From Rhodobacteraceae bacterium NBU2976 (GTDB lineage Bacteria; Pseudomonadota; Alphaproteobacteria; Rhodobacterales; Rhodobacteraceae): a stretch of 64,000 nucleotides of DNA. A model generated the notes under the pieces. The model saw only the letters and a list, made by a program, of their open reading frames with translations, searched no databases and had not been told where the DNA came from. Shown one piece after another: positions 1 through 9,620 of the stretch (its first letter is position 1; each line of letters starts with the position of its first letter). The position numbers and the translations under genes were made by a program. The stretch lies in contig JALPRQ010000001.1 of the NCBI GenBank assembly GCA_023630215.1, forward strand, positions 2,046,001 to 2,110,000, given 5' to 3'.

Positions 1-684
1 TTGAACAATTAGACTGTTCGAGGCAAAGCGCGCCTGCCGATCCTGTCCAATAGTTGACAGGTAATCCAGCTCCTTGTCGAAAATCATGTCCGAGATATAG
101 CCAATCAACGGCAACTCTTTCAGTTGCTTGCGGCTGCTAATGGAACCAATCCGGTCCAGAAAGGATTTCGCGGCATAGACATGAAGATGATAGTCGGCGA
201 TTTTTCGGATTTTTAACCGACCGGCGGTTGGCGGGGAAACGGTCAGGGTCAGATCCGCCTCGCGTTGTGACAGGCTGAACACACGCGGAAGCGCGACAAT
301 CTGGATGTTGAGATCAGGGTTTTCTTCGACCAGCCGCGCGGTGGCGCCGGTCAACAGATAATTTGACACACCATCGGGCGCACCGATACGCACCACCCCG
401 GACAATCTGTCTGACTGTCCGCCGATATCTTCCTGCACAATTCCGGCCAGGCTTTCGATTTGCTGCGCATGATCCACCAGTCGCCGCCCGGCATCGGTCA
501 GTTCATATCCGGTCGGTGAACGATCAAACAGCTTTGCACCCAACGCATCTTCCAGCGCGGTCACACGCCGACCCACCGTCGCCGGGTCCATCCCCAGCGC
601 CTTGCCAGCGACCACCAACCGCTCTAGCCGCGCGACTTGCAGGAATACCCGCAAGTCATCCCACTTCATCTGACTCGTTTTCAT
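1..684 (-). CDS. LysR-family transcriptional regulator (partial, C-terminus beyond window)
   Basis: 228 codons are visible and run off the left edge. The N-terminus holds a LysR winged helix-turn-helix (about residues 7-65, with VGRRVTALEDALGAKLF and the wing DRSPTGYELT), followed by the start of the substrate-binding domain (VVRIGAPDGVSNYLL). I chose the ATG at 684. The gene diverges from mmsA across 115 bases, the usual place for a LysR activator of its neighbour, so control of the mmsA-mmsB pair by an intermediate of valine breakdown is inferred. The effector is unknown. Confidence 0.9.
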   Translation of the reverse strand, partial: MKTSQMKWDDLRVFLQVARLERLVVAGKALGMDPATVGRRVTALEDALGAKLFDRSPTGYELTDAGRRLVDHAQQIESLAGIVQEDIGGQSDRLSGVVRIGAPDGVSNYLLTGATARLVEENPDLNIQIVALPRVFSLSQREADLTLTVSPPTAGRLKIRKIADYHLHVYAAKSFLDRIGSISSRKQLKELPLIGYISDMIFDKELDYLSTIGQDRQARFASNSLIVQ

Positions 685-711
685 AAGGTCATACTATCAC
701 AGGTTGTAGAA

Positions 712-727
712 ATGCAAAAATGCAAAA
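712..727. promoter_or_regulatory. tandem 8-base repeat in LysR/mmsA divergent promoter
   Basis: ATGCAAAA occurs twice head to tail, and a further TGCAAA lies about 30 bases on (near 755). These lie between the divergent LysR and mmsA starts and may be part of the regulator site or an AT-rich promoter element. This is inference from position only. Confidence 0.35.
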
Positions 728-799
728 TGATCCTGTAATTTTACCCCTGCATCCTGCAAATTTACACGCTAAACTGCCCGAAATTTTCAGGAGACATCG

Positions 800-2299
800 A
801 TGAGAGAGATACACCATTTTATTAATGGCGAACATGTTGCGGGCACGTCCGGACGTTTCGCTGACGTCTTTAACCCCGCAACAGGCGAGGTTCAGGCGAA
901 GGTGCCGCTGGCCAATGCGGCCGAGTTGCGAAAGGCCGTCGAGATCGCGCAAGCCGCCCAACCCGCATGGGCCGCCGTAAATCCGCAGCGGCGCGCGCGG
1001 GTTATGATGAAGATGGTGGAATTGCTGCATCGCGATATGGACAAGCTGGCGACCATGCTGTCCTCGGAACACGGCAAAACCTTCCCGGACGCCAAGGGCG
1101 ATGTCATTCGTGGGCTGGAGGTTGTCGAATATTGCATCGGCGCTCCGCAATTGCTGAAGGGGGAATATACCGATGGCGCTGGACCCGGTATCGACATGTA
1201 TTCGATGAAACAGGCGCTGGGGGTGACCGCCGGGATTACTCCCTTCAACTTCCCCGCCATGATCCCGATGTGGATGTTTGCTCCCGCCATTGCCTGCGGC
1301 AACGCCTTCATCCTGAAACCGTCCGAACGTGATCCCTCGGTTCCCGTCATGCTGGCCGAATTGATGGAGGAAGCCGGGCTACCCAAGGGCATCCTGCAAG
1401 TCGTTCATGGCGATAAAGAAGCCGTTGACGCCATCATCGCGGACCCGGTGATCCAGTCGATTGGCTTCGTCGGATCGACCCCGATCGCCGAATATATCTA
1501 TGGCAATGGCTGCGCGGCCGGCAAACGTGTGCAGTGTTTTGGCGGCGCGAAAAACCACATGATCATCATGCCGGATGCCGACATGGATCAAGCCGTCGAT
1601 GCGCTGATTGGCGCAGGTTATGGTGCAGCGGGTGAACGCTGTATGGCAATCTCGGTCGCCGTGCCGGTAGGCGAGGAAACCGCCGACCGCCTGATCGAGA
1701 AGCTGATCCCCCGGGTCGAAAGCCTGAAGATCGGCCCCTACACGGCAGGCGATGACGTTGATTTCGGTCCCGTGGTCACGGCGCAGGCCAAGAAGAACAT
1801 CCTCGGTCTGGTGCAGTCCGGTATCGACCAAGGCGCAAAGCTGGTCGTTGATGGTCGCGATTTCAGCCTGCAAGGATATGAGGATGGGTTCTTTGTCGGC
1901 GCACATCTGTTCGATCACGTCACCCCCGACATGGACATCTACAAGAAGGAAATCTTCGGACCGGTCCTGTCAACGGTGCGCGCGAAAAGCTACGAGGAAG
2001 CCATCGGCCTTGCCATGGACCACGAATACGGGAACGGTACGGCGATCTTCACCCGTGACGGCGACACGGCGCGCGACTTTGCTAATCGGATCAATATCGG
2101 CATGGTCGGTGTGAACGTCCCGATCCCGGTGCCGCTTGCCTATCACACGTTTGGTGGTTGGAAGAAATCCATGTTCGGTGATTTGAACCAGCATGGACCA
2201 GACGCGTTCAAATTCTATACGCGCACCAAAACCGTTACGTCGCGCTGGCCGTCTGGTACAAAGGAAGGTGCAAGCTTCTCCATCCCAACGATGGAATAA
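800..2299 (+). CDS. mmsA: methylmalonate-semialdehyde dehydrogenase (CoA-acylating)
   Basis: This 499-residue enzyme of the aldehyde dehydrogenase superfamily, full family length, oxidises (methyl)malonate semialdehyde with NAD and CoA to propionyl- or acetyl-CoA, the last step of valine catabolism. Visible marks are PFNFP at 148-152, the nucleophile Cys281 in GERCMA, KEIFGPV at 383-389, and KNH at 251-253, where ordinary ALDHs carry the general-base Glu; its absence is typical of the CoA-dependent MMSDH class. A strong AGGAGA ribosome site precedes the ATG. mmsB follows 48 bases later beyond a hairpin. Regulation by the divergent LysR gene is likely. Confidence 0.95.
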   Translation: MREIHHFINGEHVAGTSGRFADVFNPATGEVQAKVPLANAAELRKAVEIAQAAQPAWAAVNPQRRARVMMKMVELLHRDMDKLATMLSSEHGKTFPDAKGDVIRGLEVVEYCIGAPQLLKGEYTDGAGPGIDMYSMKQALGVTAGITPFNFPAMIPMWMFAPAIACGNAFILKPSERDPSVPVMLAELMEEAGLPKGILQVVHGDKEAVDAIIADPVIQSIGFVGSTPIAEYIYGNGCAAGKRVQCFGGAKNHMIIMPDADMDQAVDALIGAGYGAAGERCMAISVAVPVGEETADRLIEKLIPRVESLKIGPYTAGDDVDFGPVVTAQAKKNILGLVQSGIDQGAKLVVDGRDFSLQGYEDGFFVGAHLFDHVTPDMDIYKKEIFGPVLSTVRAKSYEEAIGLAMDHEYGNGTAIFTRDGDTARDFANRINIGMVGVNVPIPVPLAYHTFGGWKKSMFGDLNQHGPDAFKFYTRTKTVTSRWPSGTKEGASFSIPTME

Positions 2300-2305
2300 T
2301 ATATC

Positions 2306-2333
2306 CGCCCCGCCCATGCTGGCGGGGCGTTTT
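2306..2333 (+). terminator. hairpin terminator/attenuator between mmsA and mmsB
   Basis: Perfect 9-bp stem CGCCCCGCC/GGCGGGGCG around a 6-base loop, followed by TTTT. It sits inside the mmsA-mmsB gap, 14 bases before the mmsB start, so it probably lowers mmsB expression relative to mmsA, or mmsB has its own promoter. Confidence 0.8.
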
Positions 2334-2347
2334 AACGAGGGGCTCTT

Positions 2348-3184
2348 ATGAAAATCGGATTTATCGGACTGGGGAATATGGGGGCACCCATGGCCCGAAA
2401 CCTGATCGCGGCCGGGCACGAGGTAACCGGTTTTGACATTGCAGGCATTGCACTGGACGGCGCTAATATGGCCGCCACAGCGGCCGAGGCGGCCATGGAT
2501 CAAGATGTAATCATCACCATGCTGCCCAACGGTGACATCCTGCGCGCGGTTGCGGCTGAAATCACCCCCGTTATGCCCTTTGCCGCCTTGTTCATCGACT
2601 GTTCCACCGTTGATGTCGACAGCGCCCGTGCGGTTGCGGAACCCGTCCCCTATGCGCTTGATGCGCCGGTTTCCGGGGGGATCAGCGGTGCGGCAGCCGG
2701 AACGCTTACCTTCATGGTAGGTGGCAGCAAGGATGCCTTTGACAAAGCCAAACCCCTTTTCGATATCATGGGGCAAAAAGCTGTCCACTGCGGACCATCA
2801 GGCGCAGGTCAGGCCGCGAAAATCTGTAACAACATGATCCTTGGTATTACCATGATCGGCACGTGCGAAGCCTTTGCGCTCGCCGACAAACTGGGGCTTG
2901 ATCGACAAAAACTTTATGATGTTGCCTCGACCTCTTCGGGGCAAAGCTGGTCGCTAACCTCCTATTGCCCCGCTCCGGGGATCGGTCCGCAAAGCCCGGC
3001 GGATAACGATTATCGACCCGGCTTTGCCGCCGCCTTGATGCTCAAGGATCTTAGCCTGTCACAGGCAGCGGCGGGAAATCTGACACCGCTCGGCGCCCAT
3101 GCGCGGGACATTTATGCTGATATGGTTGCCGATGGTGACGGGGCACGCGATTTTTCGGCGATATTGCAGCGTCTGTCAAAATAG
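2348..3184 (+). CDS. mmsB: 3-hydroxyisobutyrate dehydrogenase
   Basis: 278-residue beta-hydroxyacid dehydrogenase that oxidises 3-hydroxyisobutyrate to methylmalonate semialdehyde, the substrate of the upstream MmsA. The Rossmann motif GLGNMG is at 7-12, IDCSTV at 83-88, the substrate loop DAPVSGG at 105-111, and the catalytic Lys158 lies in GQAAKICNN. The ribosome site GAGGGG is well placed. Pairing with mmsA fixes the function better than the family alone, since related enzymes reduce tartronate semialdehyde. It is slightly shorter than the usual 290-300 residues. Confidence 0.92.
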   Translation: MKIGFIGLGNMGAPMARNLIAAGHEVTGFDIAGIALDGANMAATAAEAAMDQDVIITMLPNGDILRAVAAEITPVMPFAALFIDCSTVDVDSARAVAEPVPYALDAPVSGGISGAAAGTLTFMVGGSKDAFDKAKPLFDIMGQKAVHCGPSGAGQAAKICNNMILGITMIGTCEAFALADKLGLDRQKLYDVASTSSGQSWSLTSYCPAPGIGPQSPADNDYRPGFAAALMLKDLSLSQAAAGNLTPLGAHARDIYADMVADGDGARDFSAILQRLSK

Positions 3185-3211
3185 CGACTGGGCCTAACGC
3201 AACATCCGCAT

Positions 3212-4108
3212 TCAACCGCGTATAACCGCCGCTAACGCCGACTTGGCCTGTTCAACAGCCCTCTCGCCCTCTTCAATCGCTTCTTTCGCACGCAGAAATT
3301 CCAGGATGGTAAATTCGCCCAGCTCCACCTCCAACAACAGATCGGGCGGGTCTTTTTCCAACCGATAGCGACGGATCTGATCAATCATTTGATCGATCGC
3401 CATCGCCACTACGTCGAAATAATTCGGTGCGCGTGGGGTATCCTTTGGCGTTTTGGCATTAAAAGCAGCCAACACTGTTTTCATGGGTAAGGACAGCGTC
3501 TCTTTTACCTTTGCCCAAGTCTCGTTCCCCTTGGGCTCTTCCCACATGATATGGTTTTCTTTGCCCTCGGGGTTGACGGCAATCACGACATCCGCCCCCA
3601 TCGCACGACAAACCGAAACCGGAACCGGGTTCGTCATCCCACCGTCAACCAGCCAGCGCCCATCCTTAAGAAAGGGACTGACCACCCCCGGAAGCGCGAT
3701 CGAGGCCCGCATCGCCTCGATAATCGGTCCATCCAGAATATCCACCTCACGTCCTGTGCGCATATCCGTTGCGACAGCTGCAAATTTGATCGGTTGATTT
3801 TCGATCAATTGCGGCATCTCCAGACTATTGAACCATTTGACAACATTTTTGGCATCAACCATCCCCCCGCTCAGAAGGTTCAGATCAACCAGCAGTGCTG
3901 CCTTGGCTGGGTTCAGGGATGTGGCCCATTTTTCAAGCTGTGAAAGATTTCCGCTGACATAGGCCGCGCCAACCAGCGCCCCCATCGAGGTTCCCGCAAC
4001 GCAAAATGGCTTTATCCCCTGGGCTTCCAAGGCCTTCAGAACACCGATATGGCTCCACCCGCGGGCGCCACCTGATCCCAGCGCAATACCGATTTTCAAT
4101 TCTGTCAT
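3212..4108 (-). CDS. patatin-like phospholipase family protein (RssA type)
   Basis: 298 residues with the complete patatin signature: oxyanion loop GSGGARG at 11-17, nucleophile Ser41 in GTSMG (39-43), and the dyad Asp155 in DGG (155-157). No signal peptide or membrane segment is seen, so it should be a cytoplasmic acyl-ester hydrolase of the RssA/NTE branch. The physiological substrate is not predictable. The C-terminus (from about 265) is a charged Glu/Arg/Lys helix. It lies 27 bases downstream of a P-loop kinase gene and may be cotranscribed with it; it converges on mmsB. Confidence 0.88.
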   Translation of the reverse strand: MTELKIGIALGSGGARGWSHIGVLKALEAQGIKPFCVAGTSMGALVGAAYVSGNLSQLEKWATSLNPAKAALLVDLNLLSGGMVDAKNVVKWFNSLEMPQLIENQPIKFAAVATDMRTGREVDILDGPIIEAMRASIALPGVVSPFLKDGRWLVDGGMTNPVPVSVCRAMGADVVIAVNPEGKENHIMWEEPKGNETWAKVKETLSLPMKTVLAAFNAKTPKDTPRAPNYFDVVAMAIDQMIDQIRRYRLEKDPPDLLLEVELGEFTILEFLRAKEAIEEGERAVEQAKSALAAVIRG

Positions 4109-4135
4109 CCCCGCCCCGCAAACTTTGCCGCCACA

Positions 4136-4651
4136 TCAGGTGGCGTAATATGTCCTATACCTGTCAATAAATGCTGCATTTTCCAAGTGTGACCGGATAC
4201 GTATTACTTCGGTATCGGTCGAAAACCGCGCAATTCTTTGTTCGATTTCCGCTTCAATCATTGCGCCCCGTGACGCCATTATCCGGCGATAAGTGCGAAG
4301 ACGAAACGGGCTCTCTTGCCGGTTGGTCGCAGAATTCGGATTAAATACCTGACTCCAGACACGTTTCAGCAGGTTCTTTTTGCGCTGGCGATCCTCTATT
4401 TGAAGATACACATATACATCACTTCGTTGGATGGCCTCGTCGCGATACTCAAGCGGGCACCCATCCAGTATCCACCCCTCTGATTTCAGAATTGTCTCGA
4501 ACTCGTCACGTTTTTCTGGACTCACTTTCATAGACCCACGCGGCGTAATAAGGTCCACATGAACCACTCTGTTGCCACTGATCTCGGCCAATTTTCGGGC
4601 AAGTGTCGATTTGCCTGAACCCGAAAGTCCTACGATATAAATTTTTTTCAT
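4136..4651 (-). CDS. P-loop adenylate-kinase-like protein
   Basis: 171 residues with Walker [10 protein letters not shown] at 8-16 and then VVHVDLI, the layout of the topology-modulation/FlaR-like P-loop kinases. The arginine-rich middle (RQRKKNLLKRVW) could be a lid. Substrate unknown. It is related in fold to the next gene upstream (about 4.8-5.3 kb) but clearly diverged, and by eye it is AT-richer than its neighbours. The patatin gene follows after 27 bases. Confidence 0.75.
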   Translation of the reverse strand: MKKIYIVGLSGSGKSTLARKLAEISGNRVVHVDLITPRGSMKVSPEKRDEFETILKSEGWILDGCPLEYRDEAIQRSDVYVYLQIEDRQRKKNLLKRVWSQVFNPNSATNRQESPFRLRTYRRIMASRGAMIEAEIEQRIARFSTDTEVIRIRSHLENAAFIDRYRTYYAT

Positions 4652-4779
4652 ATCCCTCGGTCATTTGCCTCTGTCAGTTGGGCAAAACCTAGCGCACCAT
4701 CCGTAAATCTCCAAGTTACAATCCAATCATGTGTCTGGACGCGAGATCCGCAAGGGATGTGCACGAACTAGGCCAGATT

Positions 4780-5331
4780 TCATTTCGCAGACATGCAAAG
4801 ATCTTGCGAACCCAGCGCCTCAAGACGCGCTATTTTCTTCGCGAATGCGCGCACATCGCGACGAGAGTTCAGTTGGATGCATGTTACATGTTCAGGGGCG
4901 TCGCGCATCGCTTGCACCGCAAATTTTCGATATCTTCGGTCATATCTCAGAACCAGTTTCAGAAATTTCAGGCTAAGGTTCTCGGGACATCCGTCTGCCA
5001 TATCCGGCCTGACCCGTCCGAAATAGCGTAGCGCCCGGCATACGACCCGCCACAGCCGCAGCCATGTCGGACAGTCTATAAAAATCAGATGATCGGCGCG
5101 GGCCAAACGATCCGCAAAGGAGTCAGGATTGTTTCCCTCGATAATCCAGCTTTCCGTCATAGCGGCCGTTCGCACGAGGGCTTGAGTTTCTTCGCGCGGA
5201 CGCAGTTTCCAGCCGGGATGAAAGTAGAATTTATCGACATGGATCAGTGGCAAACCAGTGACTTCTGCCAATCGCGCAGCCAACCAGCTTTTACCAGCGC
5301 CTGATCCGCCGATAATCATGACGCGCTTCAT
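4780..5331 (-). CDS. DNA topology modulation (FlaR)-like P-loop kinase
   Basis: 183 residues. Walker A is GGSGAGKSW at 8-16, with Trp after the P-loop Lys-Ser. It continues with GLPLIHVDKFYFHPGWK, SWIIEGN, ADHLIFIDCPTWLRLWRV and RVRPDMADGCPE, the conserved string of proteins annotated as topology modulation protein. These are adenylate-kinase-like NTPases whose true substrate is uncertain. It lies between the other P-loop gene and uvrA, all on the minus strand; the 128-base gap downstream suggests separate transcription. Confidence 0.8.
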   Translation of the reverse strand: MKRVMIIGGSGAGKSWLAARLAEVTGLPLIHVDKFYFHPGWKLRPREETQALVRTAAMTESWIIEGNNPDSFADRLARADHLIFIDCPTWLRLWRVVCRALRYFGRVRPDMADGCPENLSLKFLKLVLRYDRRYRKFAVQAMRDAPEHVTCIQLNSRRDVRAFAKKIARLEALGSQDLCMSAK

Positions 5332-5412
5332 CGCGTCCTCCGATCAAAAACGTCTGGCGCGCGTTCATTGGTCCACAATCGATACTGCAAATAGCCCAAA
5401 CCTTTGGCACCC

Positions 5413-8292
5413 TCACTCTGCCGCGACGGCGCCTTTGTTCAGGATTTCGCTCAGATAAGCGCCGGTGTAACTGCCTTTCACCCCAGCAACACTCTCGGGT
5501 GTGCCTTCGGCGACAATCATGCCGCCACCATCGCCACCTTCTGGCCCGATATCAATAATATGGTCTGCTGTTTTGATCACATCCAGATTATGTTCGATCA
5601 CCACGACAGAATTCCCCTGATCGACCAGTTCGTGCAGCACTTCCAACAGCTTATTCACATCTTCGAAATGCAGACCCGTTGTGGGTTCGTCGAGAATATA
5701 GAGCGTGCGCCCTGTCGAGCGTTTCGACAATTCCTTCGACAGCTTCACCCGCTGCGCCTCGCCACCCGACAAGGTCGTCGCCGATTGTCCAACCTGAATG
5801 TAGCCAAGTCCGACCCGCATCAGTGTGGTCATTTTCTCGCGGATGGAGGGGACCGCTTTGAAGAATTCCTCGGCATCCTCAACCGTCATATCCAGCACGT
5901 CGGAAATGCTTTTCCCCTTGAATTTGATCTCCAGCGTTTCGCGGTTATACCGCTTGCCGCCACAGCTTTCGCAGGTCACGTAAACGTCGGGCAAGAAGTG
6001 CATTTCGATCTTGATCAGCCCGTCGCCCTTGCAGGCTTCGCACCGTCCACCCTTCACGTTGAAGCTGAACCGCCCGGGCTGGTAGCCGCGCGCCTTGGCT
6101 TCGGGCAGGCCAGCGAACCAGTCACGGATAGGGGTGAAGGCGCCGGTATAGGTGGCGGGGTTGGACCGCGGCGTGCGCCCAATCGGCGACTGGTCGATGT
6201 CAATCACCTTGTCCAGATGCTGCAAGCCCTTGATGCTCTCACACGGCGCCGGAACCTGTCGCGCCCCATTCAGGCGCATCGAGGCCGTCTTGAACAGCGT
6301 CTCAATCGTCAGCGTTGATTTCCCGCCACCCGACACACCTGTAACACAGGTGAATGTCCCCAGCGGAAACGCCGCCGTCACACCACGCAGATTGTTTCCG
6401 GTCGCGTTTTCCACGACCACCTGTTTGCCGTTCCCCATGCGCCGGGTCGCGGGGATTTTGATTTCCTTCTCGCCGCGCAGATATTGCCCCGTAATCGAAT
6501 TCTTTACCTTAGCCACCTGCGCGGGCGTGCCGGACGCAACCACCTCGCCCCCATGCACCCCAGCTTTGGGGCCGATATCGAGGACATAATCCGCCTCGCG
6601 AATGGCTTCCTCGTCATGTTCGACGACCAGCACCGTGTTACCCTGATCGCGCAGGTTTTTGAGCGTCGTCAGCAGTCGCCCATTATCGCGCTGGTGCAAT
6701 CCGATGGAGGGTTCATCCAGCACATAAAGCACCCCGGTCAGGCCGGAGCCAATTTGCGAGGCCAACCGGATCCGCTGGCTTTCCCCGCCGGACAAGGTGC
6801 CGGAATTTCGCGCCAGCGTCAGGTAATCCAGCCCCACATTTACCAAGAACCCCAGCCGTTCCCGAATTTCCTTTAGAATAGCGCGGGCGATTTCGTTGTT
6901 CTGGGCGGTCAGCGCGTCGGGGACGCTTTCGATCCAGGCCAAAGCCTCCTTGATCGACATCTGCACCACCTGCCCGACATGCAGCAGCTGGTCCTTTTTC
7001 TTCGCTGGCCCGATCTTTACCGCCAGCGCCTCCGCCTTCAGGCGGTAGCCGTCGCAGGTGCCGCAATGGCGGTTGTTCTGATACCGCTCGAATTCCTCGC
7101 GCACCCAGTTGCTGTCGGTTTCGCGATAGCGGCGTTCCATGTTGGGGATGACCCCCTCGAAGGGTCGCGAGATTTCATAGACCCGCCCGCCCTCGTCATA
7201 GCGGAACTTGATCTCCTCGCCGTCCGAGCCATAGAGCATCACCTGCTTTGCCTTCTCGGGCAGGTCCTTCCACGGCACGCTCGCCTTGAATTTGTAATGC
7301 TTGCCCAACGCCTCCAGCGTCTGGCGGTAATAGGGCGATTTGCCCTTGGCCCACGGCGCCAGTGCGCCGCCGTTCAGCGACAGGCTTTCATCCGGCACAA
7401 CCAGCCGTTCATCGAAATAGAGCTCCACCCCCAACCCGTCACAATCCGGGCACGCGCCAAACGGCGCGTTGAACGAAAACAGCCGGGGTTCGATTTCTGG
7501 GATAGTAAAACCGCTGACCGGACAGGCGAAGTTTTCGCTAAAAGTCGTGCGCTCCGCCTCGCCTTCCTTCGGCGCGGTTTCCAAAACCGCGATCCCGTCA
7601 GCCAAATTCAGCGCCGTGCGGAACGAATCCGCCAGCCGGGTCTCCAACCCCTCCTTCACCACGATCCGGTCAACCACCACGTCGATATTGTGGCGAAATT
7701 TCTTGTCGAGCGTGGGCGGCGCGTCCAGTTCGTAAAACTCCCCATTCACCTTCACCCGCTGGAACCCTTGCTTGCGCAGTTCGGCAAATTCCTTGCGATA
7801 TTCGCCTTTGCGGTCGCGGACGATCGGGGCCAGCAGATAGGCGCGCGTCCCCTCCTCCATCGCCATAACGCGATCCACCATGTCAGAGACTTGCTGCGCC
7901 TCGATCGGTAGCCCTGTCGCAGGCGAATACGGCGTCCCGACCCTTGCGAACAGCAGGCGCATATAGTCGTAAATCTCGGTCACCGTGCCGACGGTGGACC
8001 GAGGGTTCTTCGAGGTCGTCTTCTGTTCAATCGAAATTGCGGGCGACAAGCCGGAAATGTGATCCACATCCGGCTTTTGCATCATGTCCAGAAACTGGCG
8101 GGCATAGGCCGACAGGCTTTCGACATAGCGCCGCTGCCCCTCGGCATAGATCGTATCAAACGCCAGCGACGACTTCCCCGACCCCGACAGCCCGGTAATC
8201 ACCGTCAGTTCGTTCCGGGGAATATCCACGTCGATATTCTTCAGATTATGTTCGCGCGCCCCGCGGACTTCGATATTTTTCAGTTCGGCCAT
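5413..8292 (-). CDS. uvrA: excinuclease ABC subunit A
   Basis: 959-residue damage-recognition ATPase of nucleotide excision repair, full length. The first Walker A is GLSGSGKS at 34-41 and the first signature is [11 protein letters not shown] followed by [11 protein letters not shown]. The second module has [20 protein letters not shown] and [11 protein letters not shown]. The C-terminal zinc finger (CEACKGDG ... CESCGG) is intact. The N-terminal finger reads CPVS ... CPDC, so one of four cysteines is Ser, a variant I recall from other alphaproteobacterial UvrA. A candidate LexA box lies 53-67 bases upstream of the start. Confidence 0.97.
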   Translation of the reverse strand: MAELKNIEVRGAREHNLKNIDVDIPRNELTVITGLSGSGKSSLAFDTIYAEGQRRYVESLSAYARQFLDMMQKPDVDHISGLSPAISIEQKTTSKNPRSTVGTVTEIYDYMRLLFARVGTPYSPATGLPIEAQQVSDMVDRVMAMEEGTRAYLLAPIVRDRKGEYRKEFAELRKQGFQRVKVNGEFYELDAPPTLDKKFRHNIDVVVDRIVVKEGLETRLADSFRTALNLADGIAVLETAPKEGEAERTTFSENFACPVSGFTIPEIEPRLFSFNAPFGACPDCDGLGVELYFDERLVVPDESLSLNGGALAPWAKGKSPYYRQTLEALGKHYKFKASVPWKDLPEKAKQVMLYGSDGEEIKFRYDEGGRVYEISRPFEGVIPNMERRYRETDSNWVREEFERYQNNRHCGTCDGYRLKAEALAVKIGPAKKKDQLLHVGQVVQMSIKEALAWIESVPDALTAQNNEIARAILKEIRERLGFLVNVGLDYLTLARNSGTLSGGESQRIRLASQIGSGLTGVLYVLDEPSIGLHQRDNGRLLTTLKNLRDQGNTVLVVEHDEEAIREADYVLDIGPKAGVHGGEVVASGTPAQVAKVKNSITGQYLRGEKEIKIPATRRMGNGKQVVVENATGNNLRGVTAAFPLGTFTCVTGVSGGGKSTLTIETLFKTASMRLNGARQVPAPCESIKGLQHLDKVIDIDQSPIGRTPRSNPATYTGAFTPIRDWFAGLPEAKARGYQPGRFSFNVKGGRCEACKGDGLIKIEMHFLPDVYVTCESCGGKRYNRETLEIKFKGKSISDVLDMTVEDAEEFFKAVPSIREKMTTLMRVGLGYIQVGQSATTLSGGEAQRVKLSKELSKRSTGRTLYILDEPTTGLHFEDVNKLLEVLHELVDQGNSVVVIEHNLDVIKTADHIIDIGPEGGDGGGMIVAEGTPESVAGVKGSYTGAYLSEILNKGAVAAE

Positions 8293-8344
8293 AAAGCCCC
8301 CGTGACGGCAGAGAATCGTAGAAATGTTTGGTTAACAAGAATGG

Positions 8345-8359
8345 GAACAAAACGTGACC
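8345..8359 (-). promoter_or_regulatory. candidate LexA (SOS) box upstream of uvrA
   Basis: On the minus strand the site reads GGTC-N7-GTTC, one mismatch from the alphaproteobacterial LexA consensus GTTC-N7-GTTC. It lies 53-67 bases before the uvrA start. Assignment rests on consensus and on the gene being a classic SOS target. Confidence 0.5.
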
Positions 8360-8519
8360 ATTGCAAGAGGTGATTCCCGTTCGGCGGGTCACAATAATTT
8401 TCGTAACCCCTGACCCAACGGTTCCTTCTGATCTTTGTCAAATTTATTGCTTACTGCGCTGTGCCGACGACGATCAATCGGCAAGAACAGGACCGCAATC
8501 ACGCAAATGCAACGCTTTT

Positions 8520-9110
8520 TCAGCGGGTGCTTGTCGTTAAAAAATACTCCGCACTTGGCAAGAACCGCGCGAGTTTACCCGCAACGGCCCATTCGGCCTC
8601 TTGAGGGCGCGTACCAACCATGATTACCGCCCCGCCCGGGAGCTTAGCCGGATCAAGCACCGACCGGATTGCCGCCTTTGCGTCCGCCCAACTGGCCGAT
8701 GTCGCGGGTTCTGCCCCAGTATGAGCAAAGGGCACCCCTGCAACCTCGGAAAGTTCGACTCGAAACTCTGTCGGATTCTCGCCTGATGGGGCAAAGCTCA
8801 ACAAATCAGCCTTGGTCAGACCCTGCAATTTGTCCCGTACGCGCCCGGGCATTTCCAACTCGCGCCGCAAGCGCAACTGCAAGCCGTCCACCGTAAACAA
8901 AAACGCCGTGATGTCCCGCCCTGTCCCCATCAGGACCGAGGCATATTGCGGATAGCTCAACCCAAGCTCGGCCGCGCGACGGACCCGCATCCTGACAATC
9001 TGCAACGGAACCTTGTTCCCCAGCAATTCGGATCGGGCGTTTGCCCAGGCCACCTTGCGAAACCCGTGCCCGCTAACCGGTCCCTTGTTATGGCCAATTA
9101 AAGAAGTCAT
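8520..9110 (-). CDS. conserved hypothetical protein beginning MTSLIGHNKGP
   Basis: 196 residues from the ATG at 9110, preceded by AAGGGA; a longer reading from 9149 lacks a good ribosome site. No signal peptide or membrane span. The N-terminal IGHNKGP segment recalls roseobacter phage- or chromosome-encoded proteins that open this way. Residues about 25-70 are basic and contain VRMRVRRAAELGLSYPQYASVLMGTGRDITAFLFT, which could be DNA- or RNA-binding. The second half (from about 120) looks like a small alpha/beta domain (GGAVIMVGTRPQEAEWAVAGKLARFL). Function unknown. Confidence 0.7.
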   Translation of the reverse strand: MTSLIGHNKGPVSGHGFRKVAWANARSELLGNKVPLQIVRMRVRRAAELGLSYPQYASVLMGTGRDITAFLFTVDGLQLRLRRELEMPGRVRDKLQGLTKADLLSFAPSGENPTEFRVELSEVAGVPFAHTGAEPATSASWADAKAAIRSVLDPAKLPGGAVIMVGTRPQEAEWAVAGKLARFLPSAEYFLTTSTR

Positions 9111-9239
9111 CGCCGATCCCTTTTTTGTTAAAGTGATGACAAATTTCACGGGGGTTCAAGAAAAAAACCTATTTACCTCTAGACATATTCGCCATCATGA
9201 ATATGTTAGGCGCAAACCAACCAATTCAAGAGACCACAC

Positions 9240-9587
9240 ATGCAATCTTCACCCCTCACCCCAGCGGGCATCACCGAAATGGTCAAGGCAAATCAGGCCT
9301 TTCTGATTGACGTCCGCGATATCTCCGAAGTTCAGCAAACCGGCGTGGCAGACGGTGCGATTCATATCCCACTGATGATGATCAACACCAAGGCCAATCC
9401 TCAGCACCCGGAATTTGACACGCGTCTGGACACGTCAAAACCAGTATATCTCTATTGCGCATCCGGCGGACGCTCGGGCATGGCCACGCAGGCGATGCAG
9501 CAGTTCGGGTTCACGCAGGCCGTCAATATCGGTGGATTGGGCAACTGGGTTCAGGCAGGCGGTGAACGCGTGCCCTACGCGGCCTGA
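9240..9587 (+). CDS. rhodanese-domain sulfurtransferase
   Basis: 115-residue single-domain rhodanese. DVRD at 24-27 and the active-site loop CASGGRSG at 73-80 with nucleophile Cys73 are intact; the C-terminal NIGGLGNWVQAGG is family-typical. No signal peptide, so cytoplasmic. It probably moves sulfane sulfur or acts on thiols; the partner is unknown. Preceded by AAGAG and a 129-base gap from the divergent gene. Confidence 0.88.
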   Translation: MQSSPLTPAGITEMVKANQAFLIDVRDISEVQQTGVADGAIHIPLMMINTKANPQHPEFDTRLDTSKPVYLYCASGGRSGMATQAMQQFGFTQAVNIGGLGNWVQAGGERVPYAA

Positions 9588-9620
9588 TTGACCTATCTCA
9601 AAGACGGACAAGCGGAAAAC

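Noticed and set aside
5404-6318. Long plus-strand frame opposite uvrA
   Set aside because: Antisense shadow of the high-GC uvrA gene; composition rich in His, Arg and Gln without domain features.
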